Of a DNA stretch of 53,079 nt, positions 25,481-36,838 are shown in pieces (the first letter of the stretch is position 1; each line of letters opens with the position of its first letter). This DNA is from Alistipes sp. UBA943 (GTDB lineage Bacteria > Bacteroidota > Bacteroidia > Bacteroidales > Rikenellaceae), in assembly GCA_002293345.1 (NCBI GenBank), contig DBDB01000010.1, forward strand, positions 1-53,079, in the 5' to 3' direction. The position numbers and the translations under genes were made by a program. The notes beneath the pieces are model-generated. The model was not told the DNA's origin. It searched no databases and saw only the letters and a program-made list of their open reading frames with translations.

Positions 25481-26416
25481 CTAATCGAACGACTGCATGC
25501 CCGATTCGGCGATACGCATGATACGTTGATACTCCTCGGGTGACAGTTCCATGAAGAAGTAGTGAATCGGATCGACACGCATGCGGTTGTGGCGCACTTC
25601 GTAATGGAGGTGTGGTGCGAGTGAGAGACCCGTGTCACCCGAGAGGGCGATGATGTCGCCACGGCGGACGGACTGTCCCCGTGTCACGTTCACGGCCATC
25701 AGGTGGCTGTACGACGTTTCGTACCCATTGCCATGGTCTATGACGACGGTTTTTCCGGCCGTGGAGCGCTCCGCAATCTCCTTGATATGCCCGTCCGCCG
25801 TGGCGAACACGCGCGATCCCTCCGGCACGGCGTAATCGACACCCTGATGCGACTCCAACGTGCGGTAAAACGGATGGATACGCATGCCGTAGGATGAGGT
25901 GAGGAGGGTAAGTTGCTTGTTCAGGACGGGTTGAATGGCGGGTATGTAGTTGCGTCCGCTGCCGACGGAATCCATTTGCGATTGCAGGGCGAGGTACGAG
26001 TCGTTGAGTTTGGCGAGTTCCTGCTCCATGCCATCGAGACGTGTCCTGAATTCCCTCACCAGACGCCTGTCCGAACGCCCGATCAGCTCCTCGTACGAGG
26101 CCAGTTCCTTGGCACGCTCCTCGGAATCGAAGTCGTAGGGTGTGGACTCGAACAGCAATCCGAATACATTTTGGTCGCGTGCCGCGACGTTGTCCATCAC
26201 GGTGAGCAGCGAATCGTAACGCTCCTCCAGGCGTTTGTACTCGGTACGCATGCGACGTGTGGATTTTTTGAGTTCGTACTCGACGGGCGTGTCGAAGAAC
26301 AGGGAGATCAGGATGTAATAGAGTACCAGCGCACCGATCCAGACGAGCGCCTGAAACGTGATACGTATCACGCGTTGCCTGATGGTCGACTGTTTGGCCG
26401 GTTTATTCATCGTCAT
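25481..26416 (-). CDS. Membrane-anchored M23 (LytM-type) peptidase, second of a pair
   Basis: 311 residues. One N-terminal membrane segment (about 22-45, ITFQALVWIGALVLYYILISLF), a long helical region likely to be a coiled coil (RRMRTEYKRLEERYDSLL...), then a C-terminal M23 domain. Zinc ligands are present (HQGVDYA and HLHYEVRH, plus the YSHL motif), so it should be an active cell-wall endopeptidase or a divisome/elongation-linked hydrolase in the periplasm. It overlaps the upstream paralogue by 14 bp and ends in a terminator hairpin. The two are homologous over their full length. Confidence 0.9.
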   Translation of the reverse strand: MTMNKPAKQSTIRQRVIRITFQALVWIGALVLYYILISLFFDTPVEYELKKSTRRMRTEYKRLEERYDSLLTVMDNVAARDQNVFGLLFESTPYDFDSEERAKELASYEELIGRSDRRLVREFRTRLDGMEQELAKLNDSYLALQSQMDSVGSGRNYIPAIQPVLNKQLTLLTSSYGMRIHPFYRTLESHQGVDYAVPEGSRVFATADGHIKEIAERSTAGKTVVIDHGNGYETSYSHLMAVNVTRGQSVRRGDIIALSGDTGLSLAPHLHYEVRHNRMRVDPIHYFFMELSPEEYQRIMRIAESGMQSFD

Positions 26417-27356
26417 CCATTATATCGAGATTCAACTCGGTCATCTGCTCCATCAGACGCTCGTACTCCTCGTTGGTCATGTTTCGGTTGAAGTAGTTGA
26501 TGGGATTCACGACGGAGCCATTATGTATCACTTCGTAGTGCAAGTGCGGCCCGGTGGAGGCACCTGTACTGCCTACACGGCCAATCAATTGGCCGCGAGC
26601 GACACGCTCGCCGGGCCGCACGTAGACGGTCGACAGATGCGCGTAACGTGTCTGGTACCCGAACTGGTGATCGAGCAGGATCTGTTTGCCATACCCGCGC
26701 AGGCGTGGATTGATGTCCGCTTCCTTGACGGTGGCATCGCCCGTGGCATAGACGGCATCGCCTGTGGAGGCGGCCATATCGACACCTTTATGGAAGATTC
26801 GCTGGTGGTGAATGGGATGAATTCGGTACCCGAACGCCCCGATACCGCGACGGAGTGCCTGTCGGTCGATGGGCCAGATGGCCGGAATGGCGGACGACAT
26901 GTTGTCTTTGTTGCGTGCGAGGATCTGCAGTTCGTCGAGCGACACGGAGGTACGGTACAACTCGCGACCGAACCGATCAAGTTGTTTCCACGTGGAGGTC
27001 ATCAGGGGGGTGTAATCATCCCCGTCGAGAGCGGCGTATTTCCCCGCCGGATAGGGTGTGTAGGCTCCGGGGATATCCAGCGTATCGGCGGAGAAAAGTG
27101 ATCGGTAGACATAGTTGTCGCGGTGGTGCATCTCATCGAGACGCTGCTGATCGGTACGTATGCGGTCTTGAAGGAGGTAATATTTGAGCACCATCTCCTC
27201 GTTGTCACGCAGGATCCGGTACATTTTCGGGGTGTAGAAGACGTTCGAGAAGACGACATTGGCGATCGACACGACGATAAAGACGAGCAGAATCTTCCGT
27301 ACCGTCCGATAGGCACGCAAGCGCAGGTTGGCCTTCTTCTTTTTCTGCGGCTTCAT
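26403..27356 (-). CDS. Membrane-anchored M23 (LytM-type) peptidase, first of a pair
   Basis: 317 residues, paralogue of the next gene. It has a basic N-terminus (KPQKKKKANLRLRAYR), one membrane segment (about 18-38, ILLVFIVVSIANVVFSNVFY), a helical spacer and an M23 domain with intact ligands (FHKGVDMA, YAHLS, HLHYEVIH). It cleaves peptidoglycan cross-bridges by family knowledge. The start region is only 38 bp from the divergent alaS start. The tandem pair may act as partners with different specificity, but nothing in the sequence shows this. Confidence 0.9.
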   Translation of the reverse strand: MKPQKKKKANLRLRAYRTVRKILLVFIVVSIANVVFSNVFYTPKMYRILRDNEEMVLKYYLLQDRIRTDQQRLDEMHHRDNYVYRSLFSADTLDIPGAYTPYPAGKYAALDGDDYTPLMTSTWKQLDRFGRELYRTSVSLDELQILARNKDNMSSAIPAIWPIDRQALRRGIGAFGYRIHPIHHQRIFHKGVDMAASTGDAVYATGDATVKEADINPRLRGYGKQILLDHQFGYQTRYAHLSTVYVRPGERVARGQLIGRVGSTGASTGPHLHYEVIHNGSVVNPINYFNRNMTNEEYERLMEQMTELNLDIMDDDE

Positions 27357-27380
27357 TTGGCAAATTTAGCGGAAATTATG

Positions 27381-27388
27381 TAGTTTTG
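27381..27388 (+). promoter_or_regulatory. TAnnTTTG promoter box (TAGTTTTG) for alaS
   Basis: Exact -7 match ending 6 bases before the ATG at 27395. The predicted start of transcription coincides with the start codon, so alaS is probably translated from a leaderless mRNA. Confidence 0.6.
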
Positions 27389-27394
27389 CAAACT

Positions 27395-30150
<2,756 letters not shown>

Positions 30151-30154
<4 letters not shown>

Positions 30155-31650
30155 AGAAGGTACTTTTAATGATCCTTGACGGTTGGGGGATTGGCGACGG
30201 TGGTAAAGACGACGTTATTTCGCAGGTGAAACCGCCGTTTCTGACGAAGCTGTGGAACACGTATCCGCACGCAACGTTACGCACGGACGGTGAGTGTGTG
30301 GGACTTCCGGATGGGCAGATGGGTAACTCGGAGGTGGGACACCTGAATATCGGTGCGGGAAGGGTGGTGTACCAGGATCTGGTGAAGATCAACAAGGCCT
30401 GCACGGACGACACGATCCTCGACAACCCCGAGATTAAGAAGGCATTCGAGTATGCTGTCGAGCGTGGTGTGAAGGTGCACCTGATGGGACTTGTGTCGGA
30501 CGGCGGTGTGCATTCGTCACTGGATCATCTGTTGAAACTGACGGACATTTCGTCATGCTACGGCTTGTCGGCCCGAACGTATATCCACTGCTTTATGGAC
30601 GGCCGCGACACGGACCCACGCAGCGGCAAGGGATTCCTGGAGCGTGTCGAGCGGCATGGCAACGCGACGATCGCCACGGTGGTGGGGCGTTACTACGCGA
30701 TGGATCGCGACAAACGTTGGGAGCGCGTGAAGGTGGCGTACGATCTGCTGGTGAATGGGATAGGGGAAGAGAGTAAGCCCCTCGAAGGGGTACAGAAATC
30801 GTATGATGAGGGCATTACGGACGAGTTCATCAAACCGATCGTGTGTGACAGGGGTGGCATGATCGAACCCCACGATTTGGTGATCTTCTTCAATTATAGG
30901 AACGACCGTGCGAAGGAGTTGACGATCGTGTTGACGCAACAGGACATGTCCGAGGAGGGTATGCACACGCTGCCGCTGTACTACTGTACGATGACGCCGT
31001 ACGACGCCACGTTCAAGGGCATGCACGTGCTGTTCGACAAGGAGAATGTCACCGATACGCTGGGCGAATGGATCGCCAAGCAGGGCCTGACGCAGCTTCG
31101 TATTGCCGAGACGGAGAAGTATGCACACGTGACGTTCTTTCTGAACGGCGGCCGCGAGGAGAAGTTCAAGGGCGAGGATCGGATCTTGGTGCCCTCGCCT
31201 AAGGTGGCGACGTATGATCTGCAACCGGAGATGAGTGCCCCCGAGGTGGCCGATAAGCTGGTCGCGGCACTGGACACGCAGCAGTATGACTTTGTGGCGT
31301 TGAACTTCGCGAACGGTGATATGGTGGGACACACGGGTGTATATGAAGCGATCGAGAAGGCGGTCATGGCGGTGGATACGGCGGCGGCGAAGGTTGTCGA
31401 GGCAGCCCTTCGGAATGGTTATGAGGTGGTGCAGATAGCGGATCACGGCAATGCGGATCATGTGTTGAACGCGGACGGTACTCCCAATACGGCACATTCG
31501 TTGAACCCTGTGCCGATCGTCGTGGTATCCGGTCGCGTGAAGGAGGTGCGGGATGGAATTTTGGCTGACGTGGCCCCGACGGTATTGGCGCTGATGGGTG
31601 TGGAGAAACCGGCAGCGATGCAGGGCAGGAACCTCGTGGAATTCAAATAA
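30151..31650 (+). CDS. gpmI: 2,3-bisphosphoglycerate-independent phosphoglycerate mutase
   Basis: 499 residues, close to the family norm. Interconverts 3- and 2-phosphoglycerate in glycolysis using two Mn ions. Motifs: LMILDGWGIG (metal Asp), QMGNSEVGHLNIGAGR (phosphorylated Ser), MDGRDTDPRSG, FFNYRNDRAKE, NGDMVGHTG and IADHGNADHV (metal His/Asp). The ATG overlaps the alaS stop (ATGA), so translation is coupled. Next gene after 6 bp. Confidence 0.97.
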
Positions 31651-31656
31651 ACAGAC

Positions 31657-32421
31657 ATGAAAGTACATTTGATCGAGTACGCTCCCGAGTGGCAGGCATG
31701 GCGAGAGAATCTCGCCCGTGTCGAGCGTGAGCTCGCCACGATGAGCGACGTGTCGCTCATATGCCTGCCCGAGATGGGCTTCACGGGTTACGTTACGCAT
31801 CCCGATGAGATCGCCGCGGTGGCACAGCCGATGGACGGTGAGATTGTCGAGACGATGCGTGCGTGGGCCCGGAAGTATGACAAGGCGATTTGTGGCAGTG
31901 TCGTTATTGAGGATGGCGGCAGGTATTTCAACCGCCTGATCTTCGCCAAGCCCTCGGGTGAGTTGGCGTGGGCGGATAAACACCACCTCTTTTTGGGTGC
32001 CGAGGCGGACAATTTCGCACCCGGAACTATCCGCACAGTGGTGGAGTACGGCGGAGTACGATTTTTGTTGTTGGTATGTTACGACTTGCGGTTTCCTGTG
32101 TGGAGCCGCCGCGTGCCGTGCGTGTCGGGTGGCACGGATATGGATTACGACGCGATTATCTACGTAGCGTCGTGGGCATCGAGTCGCCGCACAGCGTGGC
32201 AGAAATTACTCCCGGCACGTGCCATCGAGAATCAGGCGTACGTATTGGGTGTCAACCGCATAGGTACGGATCCGTATGACGATTACGCGGGAGATTCGGC
32301 TGTGATTGACTTCAAGGGTAACGATCTGGGTGTGACGACAGATTTGGACATGGATGCACTGCACGCATTCCGTGCCAAATTTACGGCGTGGCGCGACGCC
32401 GACCGTTTTGCGATTTTATAA
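31657..32421 (+). CDS. Nitrilase-family omega-amidase (YafV-like)
   Basis: 254 residues. The carbon-nitrogen hydrolase catalytic triad is intact: Glu in CLPEMGFTGY, Lys in WADKHHLF and Cys in LLVCYDLRFPVWSR. The DKHHLF and CYDLRFPVWSR wording is that of the omega-amidase/YafV branch, which hydrolyses alpha-keto acid amides such as ketoglutaramate. It could also act on deaminated glutathione. It is third in the alaS-gpmI unit. Silent cassette B starts one base after the stop codon. Ends at 32421. Confidence 0.9.
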   Translation: MKVHLIEYAPEWQAWRENLARVERELATMSDVSLICLPEMGFTGYVTHPDEIAAVAQPMDGEIVETMRAWARKYDKAICGSVVIEDGGRYFNRLIFAKPSGELAWADKHHLFLGAEADNFAPGTIRTVVEYGGVRFLLLVCYDLRFPVWSRRVPCVSGGTDMDYDAIIYVASWASSRRTAWQKLLPARAIENQAYVLGVNRIGTDPYDDYAGDSAVIDFKGNDLGVTTDLDMDALHAFRAKFTAWRDADRFAIL

Positions 32422-32422
32422 T

Positions 32423-32626
32423 CTCCTCCCCGCGGCGGGGTATCGTGCCGGCTCCGATGGGCAGCTGCAGGGTCAGAATTCCAGTGGACCTTACTGGTCC
32501 TGTCGGGCGACTTCCGCCACGGATGCGCAAAGGTTGGCCCTCTATTCCACGACGTTCAATGCGGTCACCAGTAGTGTTAGGGACGCTTTCCCCCTGCGTT
32601 GTATAAAGATCTAATGTAGGGCGGGA
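32423..32626 (+). repeat. Silent FISUMP-type C-terminal cassette B
   Basis: Begins one base after the nitrilase stop and is read in a different frame from it. Open from LLPAAGYRAGSDGQL through SSGPYWSC to AFPLRCIKI-stop (stop 32612-32614). The conserved bases TGTAGGGCGGGA follow the stop. No own start codon or RBS. It shares several blocks with cassette F (SDGQL, YWSC) but differs in between. It is 26 bp upstream of cassette C, same orientation. Confidence 0.8.
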
Positions 32627-32652
32627 CAAGGAGGGGCCGCGGAGCGCGCCTT

Positions 32653-32861
32653 CTCCTCCCCGCGCCGGGGTATCGTTATCGAGATAACGGAAATTTATAT
32701 CTTCGAACTTCCGATGGAATTTACTGGGCCTCTCGAGTAAGCACAACGGAACGTGCCCAAAGATTTAATTTCGAGACAATGGCTGTGGATTCTAACAACG
32801 CTCTCCCTTACGTCCATCAAGGCTTCTCCCTCCGTTGTGTAAAGATCTAATGTAGGGCGGG
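32653..32861 (+). repeat. Silent FISUMP-type C-terminal cassette C
   Basis: Open from LLPAPGYRYRDNGNL through SDGIYWAS to GFSLRCVKI-stop (stop 32848-32850), then TGTAGGGCGGG. It forms a tandem pair with B. It is less GC-rich in the centre than B, so the two are not recent duplicates of each other despite nearly identical ends. Confidence 0.8.
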
Positions 32862-32990
32862 TAAAGGTTTTCGCGGCTTCGCCGCGAGCTTTTACAACTT
32901 TTTGCTTGTCCAAAAAGTTGCATCAAAAAGGACACCCCGAAATTTTCACGGCGGGGATTGTGGCGCCGCCGACGAACTAAGATTTTTTTC
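32862..32990. other. Gene-free spacer with hairpins before RNA 1
   Basis: Holds TCGCGGC-TTC-GCCGCGA (32871-32887), AACTTTTTG...CAAAAAGTT (about 32894-32918) and a CGGCGGGG/GCGCCGCCG inverted repeat. No coding potential seen. Confidence 0.6.
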
Positions 32991-32991
32991 T

Positions 32992-32999
32992 TATCTTTG
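32992..32999 (+). promoter_or_regulatory. TAnnTTTG promoter box (TATCTTTG) for RNA 1
   Basis: Exact -7 element after a T-rich stretch. It is conserved in position with TACATTTG before RNA 2 (48030). Confidence 0.65.
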
Positions 33000-33005
33000 C
33001 CGTCA

Positions 33006-33144
33006 AATATAGCCTAATCGCATCGAACTAACACCTTGAACTGATTTGGCTTTCCCCCTGGGACACGCCTTGGCGTGTGTTTACTTTGTGGGGAAAAGGT
33101 TTGTGTTAGACCTGATGCGAGCATCGTAGATGCGCGCCTTTTTT
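33006..33144 (+). ncRNA. Structured RNA 1, paralogue of RNA 2 at 48.04 kb
   Basis: Helices: TCGCATC/GATGCGA (33018-33024 with 33114-33120), CTAACAC/GTGTTAG (33028-33034 with 33103-33109), CTTTCCCC/GGGGAAAAG (33050-33098), and a conserved hairpin ACACGCC/GGCGTGT followed by GTTTACTTTGT. It ends in GCATC-GTA-GATGC plus GCGCC-TTTTTT, an intrinsic terminator. RNA 2 keeps the loops, the 5' AGCCTAATCGC and the terminator but has different bases in three helices, all still paired. The small gene at 33189 begins ~45 bases after the terminator, so this may be either a free small RNA or a cis-acting attenuator. Confidence 0.8.
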
Positions 33145-33188
33145 ATGCGGTTAGGTGGAAAAAATGTAAACTTTAAAACTTAATCGTT

Positions 33189-33467
33189 ATGAGAGAAAAA
33201 GTGAAACGTCAGGTGGACATGATCACCGGAAGGTGGGAAATCGTCGAGGTGCACACGTTACGCGATGGCGTGTGGACACCCTACACCGAGCAAATCGGGC
33301 AGAATATTTCGGGTTTTTCGTTGGCCCGGCTGATCGTTCAAAATCCCAAAACGTCGCACGTCGAAACGGTCGATGGCAATCCGAACGAAATCTTATTTTA
33401 CGACATGGCTTTCGATGAATCAATCGACCAACCCCTCCACCGAAGGGGCAGGTTTATAAGAGTGTAG
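33189..33467 (+). CDS. Small protein of unknown function downstream of RNA 1
   Basis: 92 residues. It starts MREKVKRQVDMITGRWEIVEV and has a G.W...DGVWTPYTE opening weakly like the lipocalin-like protein at 24597, but it is shorter. The final ten residues (PLHRRGRFIRV) are read from a CCCCTCCACCGAAGGGG hairpin and look non-native, so it may be a truncated copy. The upstream motif TTAAAACTTAA before the ATG is shared with the region after RNA 2, where the reading frame is only nine codons. No family assigned. Confidence 0.45.
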   Translation: MREKVKRQVDMITGRWEIVEVHTLRDGVWTPYTEQIGQNISGFSLARLIVQNPKTSHVETVDGNPNEILFYDMAFDESIDQPLHRRGRFIRV

Positions 33468-33491
33468 GTGCACGAAGCGCCTACACTCTTG
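33458..33491. terminator. Bidirectional terminator between the small gene and oadA
   Basis: AAGAGTGTAGG / CCTACACTCTT inverted repeat between convergent genes. Confidence 0.7.
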
Positions 33492-33504
33492 TATGGTTGT
33501 GTGG

Positions 33505-35358
33505 CTACTGTACGACGACGAGAGGTGCGTCCGTCGCGACGGTATCACCCTCATGCACAAGGATTTGTACCACCGTACCCGCATAATCGGACGTGATGGA
33601 ATTCTCCATCTTCATGGCTTCGAGCACCACCACCTCGTCATCCGCTTTGATCGCGTCACCCTCCTTGACCGTCACGGCGATGATTTTACCCGGCAGCGGG
33701 GCGGTCACTTTCCGTCTGGAAAGTACGGATGCTCCTTGTGGAGCCTCCGCAGGCGACTTCGTCGCCTCCACCGCCCCGCCGCTTGCTTTGAAGGCTTCGA
33801 TCTTCTGTTTCGTCAGGAAATCCTTCGCCACCTGCGGGAACAGTTCGAGTAGGAGCTGCTCCTTTTCGTCCGCTGCGAGTTTCGCGTCACCTGCCTCGGG
33901 GAGGGTTGGGTTGGGTTGCGTCTGGTACTTCGACGTGTCGTAAGGGGTCTCTTCACGCGATCCGGTGATTTTCAGGCGAAACTCTGGATCCACGGGCACG
34001 GGCGTGCGTCCATATTCACCCTTGACGAGTGCCACGAACTGTGCGGATTTGTTGGTGTAGAACGGGCGTCCCGCCTTCTCGTCCATCGCGCAGTTAACCG
34101 CCTGTGCACCAACGATTTGCGATGTCGGTGTAACGAGAGGCGGAAGCCCTGCCGCGAGACGTACCATCGGGATCAACTCCATCGCACGGGGCAAAATATC
34201 CTCCGCTTTGAGCTGCTGCAACTGTGCCACCATGTTGGTGTACATACCACCCGGGATCTCCGCGTTCTTCACCAGTTCGTTCGGCGGCGGGAATCCGAAA
34301 TATGCTTCGATTGCCTGACACGCCGCCGTGAGGGTGTCGTAATCATCCGTTTGTGCCGCTTTGATGGCACGGTCGAACTCGGCCTCCACCTCTGCCGGGA
34401 GCGTGTCCGTGAGGGGATTGAACGGCTTGGGCTCGGGTTTATCCTCGTTGAACACCGACAGGTTGAGCTCCTTGCGAATCTCACGCAGCTGGGTGTTGAT
34501 ACGCGCCACAGCCTCCATATTCACCCCCGTGTCGATGCCCATCTTCTGACAGAAGATGTAGACCAACTCCACGGCCGGTGCCGAGGGGCCTCCCGCGAAG
34601 TACCAACAGTTCGTGTCGACAATATCGACCCCCGCGGCGATGGCACCGATCACGGAAGCCAGACCATAACCCGGCGTACAGTGCGTATGGAAATCCACGG
34701 GGATATGCAGGTGCTTCTTGAACAGCCGCACGAGACCCATCACGCGTGCCGGAGGGATGAGTCCCGACATATCCTTGATCGTGATCATGTCCGCACCGAG
34801 GGACTCCATTTCGAGCGCTTTTTTCAGGAAATAGTCATCTGTGAAGACCGGTTTGGGCGTCTTTTTACCGAACAGACCGCCCAGAAATCCAACCTTGGGA
34901 TACTTCGGATCGACCGTGTAACACACCGCACAGTCGGCGATACCGCCATATTTCTTCACATATTTGATCGTCGATTTAACGTTGTCGACATCGTTCAGCG
35001 CATCGAAAATACGCATGATACCCAATCCATTCTCCAACGACAGGCGGCAGAAACCCTCGATAATCGAATCGGGATAGGGCGCATAGCCGAACAGGTTGCG
35101 TCCACGCGACAGGGCGGTCAGTTTCGACGCCGTGCCGACATCCTTGTGGATCAATTCGAGGCGATCCCACGGATTTTCGTTCAGATAGCGCATAATCGAA
35201 TCGGGTACGGCACCGCCCCACACCTCCATGGCGTAGAAATGGGCATCTTTATAGAGCGGCAGGCAGCGGTCGACCTGTTGTTGGTTCATGCGTGTGGCGA
35301 AGGATGACTGTTGTCCGTCGCGAAGCGTGAGGTCACGGATTTTCAAGGTTTTACTCAT
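33505..35358 (-). CDS. oadA: Biotin-dependent carboxyltransferase (oxaloacetate decarboxylase alpha / pyruvate carboxylase B type)
   Basis: 617 residues from the ATG at 35358 (MSKTLKIRDLTLRDGQQ); a longer upstream extension is not credible. Three parts are visible: a DRE-TIM carboxyltransferase barrel (LRDGQQS, MEVWGGA, DFHTHCTPG), the PYC/OADA conserved domain, and a C-terminal biotinyl domain with the lysine in VVVLEAMKMENS. It transfers carboxyl between biotin and oxaloacetate/pyruvate; partner subunits are not in this window. The Ala/Ser-rich linker before the biotinyl domain contains a branched palindrome (33696-33779). It is divergent from the symporter gene, 58 bp apart. Confidence 0.93.
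   Translation of the reverse strand: MSKTLKIRDLTLRDGQQSSFATRMNQQQVDRCLPLYKDAHFYAMEVWGGAVPDSIMRYLNENPWDRLELIHKDVGTASKLTALSRGRNLFGYAPYPDSIIEGFCRLSLENGLGIMRIFDALNDVDNVKSTIKYVKKYGGIADCAVCYTVDPKYPKVGFLGGLFGKKTPKPVFTDDYFLKKALEMESLGADMITIKDMSGLIPPARVMGLVRLFKKHLHIPVDFHTHCTPGYGLASVIGAIAAGVDIVDTNCWYFAGGPSAPAVELVYIFCQKMGIDTGVNMEAVARINTQLREIRKELNLSVFNEDKPEPKPFNPLTDTLPAEVEAEFDRAIKAAQTDDYDTLTAACQAIEAYFGFPPPNELVKNAEIPGGMYTNMVAQLQQLKAEDILPRAMELIPMVRLAAGLPPLVTPTSQIVGAQAVNCAMDEKAGRPFYTNKSAQFVALVKGEYGRTPVPVDPEFRLKITGSREETPYDTSKYQTQPNPTLPEAGDAKLAADEKEQLLLELFPQVAKDFLTKQKIEAFKASGGAVEATKSPAEAPQGASVLSRRKVTAPLPGKIIAVTVKEGDAIKADDEVVVLEAMKMENSITSDYAGTVVQILVHEGDTVATDAPLVVVQ
33696..33779. repeat. Branched nested palindrome in the oadA linker
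   Basis: Outer 10 bp stem GCGGGGCGGT (33696-33705) with ACCGCCCCGC (33770-33779). Three inner perfect hairpins: ACTTTCC-GTCT-GGAAAGT (33707-33724), GCTCC-TTGT-GGAGC (33731-33744) and AGGCGAC-TTC-GTCGCCT (33751-33767). It covers the junction of linker and biotinyl domain. Confidence 0.8.
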
Positions 35359-35402
35359 GACGTTAAGGTTTAGTTCAGCCACGAATATAGAAAAAATTAT
35401 TA

Positions 35403-35410
35403 TAATTTTG
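35403..35410 (+). promoter_or_regulatory. TAnnTTTG promoter box (TAATTTTG) for the symporter
   Basis: Exact match ending 6 bases before the ATG at 35417, implying a leaderless transcript. This also supports the chosen start. Confidence 0.6.
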
Positions 35411-35416
35411 TACCCC

Positions 35417-36838
35417 ATGAGCCTGACAGCGATTCTGATAACGATATTCGTCTACCTTGCCCTGTTGTTCGCCACGTCGTGGTGGGCCGGACGAAGGGCC
35501 ACGAACCGCACGTTCTTTACCGGTAACCGTGAAAACCCGTGGTGGGTGGCGGCCCTGGCGATGGTCGGGGCGGCGATGTCGGGCGTCACGTTCGTGTCCG
35601 TACCGGGATCTGTGGCTGCGGATTCGTTCTCTTATATGCAGATGGTGGCAGGGTTTGCCGTGGGGCAACTCGTTGTGGCGTATGTGCTTGTGCCACTGTT
35701 CTATAGGTTGCGCGTGACGTCGCTCTATGAATATCTCGGGGGGCGCTTCGGCGACACGACACACCGCACGGGAGCGTGGATCTTCTTCGCCGCCAAGATG
35801 TTGGGGGCGTCATTGCGGGTGCTGTTGGTGTGTACTGTGTTCCAGGCGCTGGTTTTCGATCCGTTGGGGGTATCGTTCGCGGTGAATGCCGGGATCGTGG
35901 TGGGATTGGTGTGGCTATACACACGTCGCGGCGGTGTACGTACCGTCGTCTGGACGGATGTGCTACACACGCTCTGTCTCGTGGCGGCTATCGTGCTGAC
36001 GATCTGTTATTTGCAGCCGTCACTTACAGCGATGGTCGAGGTGGTGCACGAATCGTCGATGTCACGAATTTTCTTTTTCGACGACCCCGCATCGGGACGC
36101 TATTTTTGGAAGATGTTTTTCGGCGGTGTGTTTGTGTTGATCGGCATGACGGGACTGGATCAGGACATGATGCAACGCAATTTGAGTTGCCGAACGCCCC
36201 GTGAATCGCAAATCAATATCGTCATTACGGCTGTGACACAGTCGATCGTGATATTTTTACTGTTGGCCCTCGGGGTACTGCTGTACGACTATGCGGCCCG
36301 GACGGGACTCCCGCTTCCGGCCAAGAGCGACCAGCTGTTTGGCCTTGTGGCAGTCAATGGGGGATTACCGTTAGTGGTTGGAGCAGTGTTCGTTGCGGGG
36401 CTTATATCGAGTACCGCTTCAAGTGCAGGGGCATCGCTGACGGCACTCACAACCTCGTTCACGGTGGATATTTTACGACGTGAAAAATCCACCTCGACAC
36501 GGCGATGGGTACATGTGGCGATGGCGGTGGCGATGGCTGCGGTGGTGGTGGTGTTCGGTGCGTGGGGCGATGAGAGTGTGATCAATCTCGTATTCCGTGT
36601 GGCGGGGTACACCTATGGACCGATCCTGGGTATGTTCACGTTCGGTATTGTGACGCGGCGACGGATCCGTGAGCGATGGTTGCCGGTGGTGGTTGTTGCG
36701 GCACCGGCACTCTCGTGGGTTATGCAACACGTACTGTCACAGCGATTTGGGTACGTCGTCGGTTTCGAGTTGATCGCTTATAATGCGCTCTTCACGATCG
36801 TCGGCATGTGGATCATCAGCAAAAAACAGCACCGATGA
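35417..36838 (+). CDS. Sodium:solute symporter (SSF family)
   Basis: 473 residues from the ATG at 35417, with about 13 membrane helices. SSF landmarks include WWAGRRATNRTFFTGNRENPWW near the start, AAMSGVTFVSVPG, SLYEYLGGRFGD, and GMTGLDQDMMQRNLSCRTPRESQ, followed by LISSTASSAGASLTALTTSF. It imports a small solute with sodium; the substrate cannot be read from sequence. The preceding frame continues upstream without a stop but has no family similarity. It overlaps the next transporter gene in ATGA. Confidence 0.9.
   Translation: MSLTAILITIFVYLALLFATSWWAGRRATNRTFFTGNRENPWWVAALAMVGAAMSGVTFVSVPGSVAADSFSYMQMVAGFAVGQLVVAYVLVPLFYRLRVTSLYEYLGGRFGDTTHRTGAWIFFAAKMLGASLRVLLVCTVFQALVFDPLGVSFAVNAGIVVGLVWLYTRRGGVRTVVWTDVLHTLCLVAAIVLTICYLQPSLTAMVEVVHESSMSRIFFFDDPASGRYFWKMFFGGVFVLIGMTGLDQDMMQRNLSCRTPRESQINIVITAVTQSIVIFLLLALGVLLYDYAARTGLPLPAKSDQLFGLVAVNGGLPLVVGAVFVAGLISSTASSAGASLTALTTSFTVDILRREKSTSTRRWVHVAMAVAMAAVVVVFGAWGDESVINLVFRVAGYTYGPILGMFTFGIVTRRRIRERWLPVVVVAAPALSWVMQHVLSQRFGYVVGFELIAYNALFTIVGMWIISKKQHR

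Noticed and set aside
27386..27394. Upstream TTG start for alaS
   Set aside because: It lies inside the promoter box region; the ATG at 27395 fits the conserved N-terminus (TSNEIREKFLDFF).
32423..32440. CCCCG-nnn-CGGGG at cassette starts considered as a transcription terminator
   Set aside because: Only 5 bp stem, no T run, and fully explained by the conserved codons for P-A-(A/P/S)-G.
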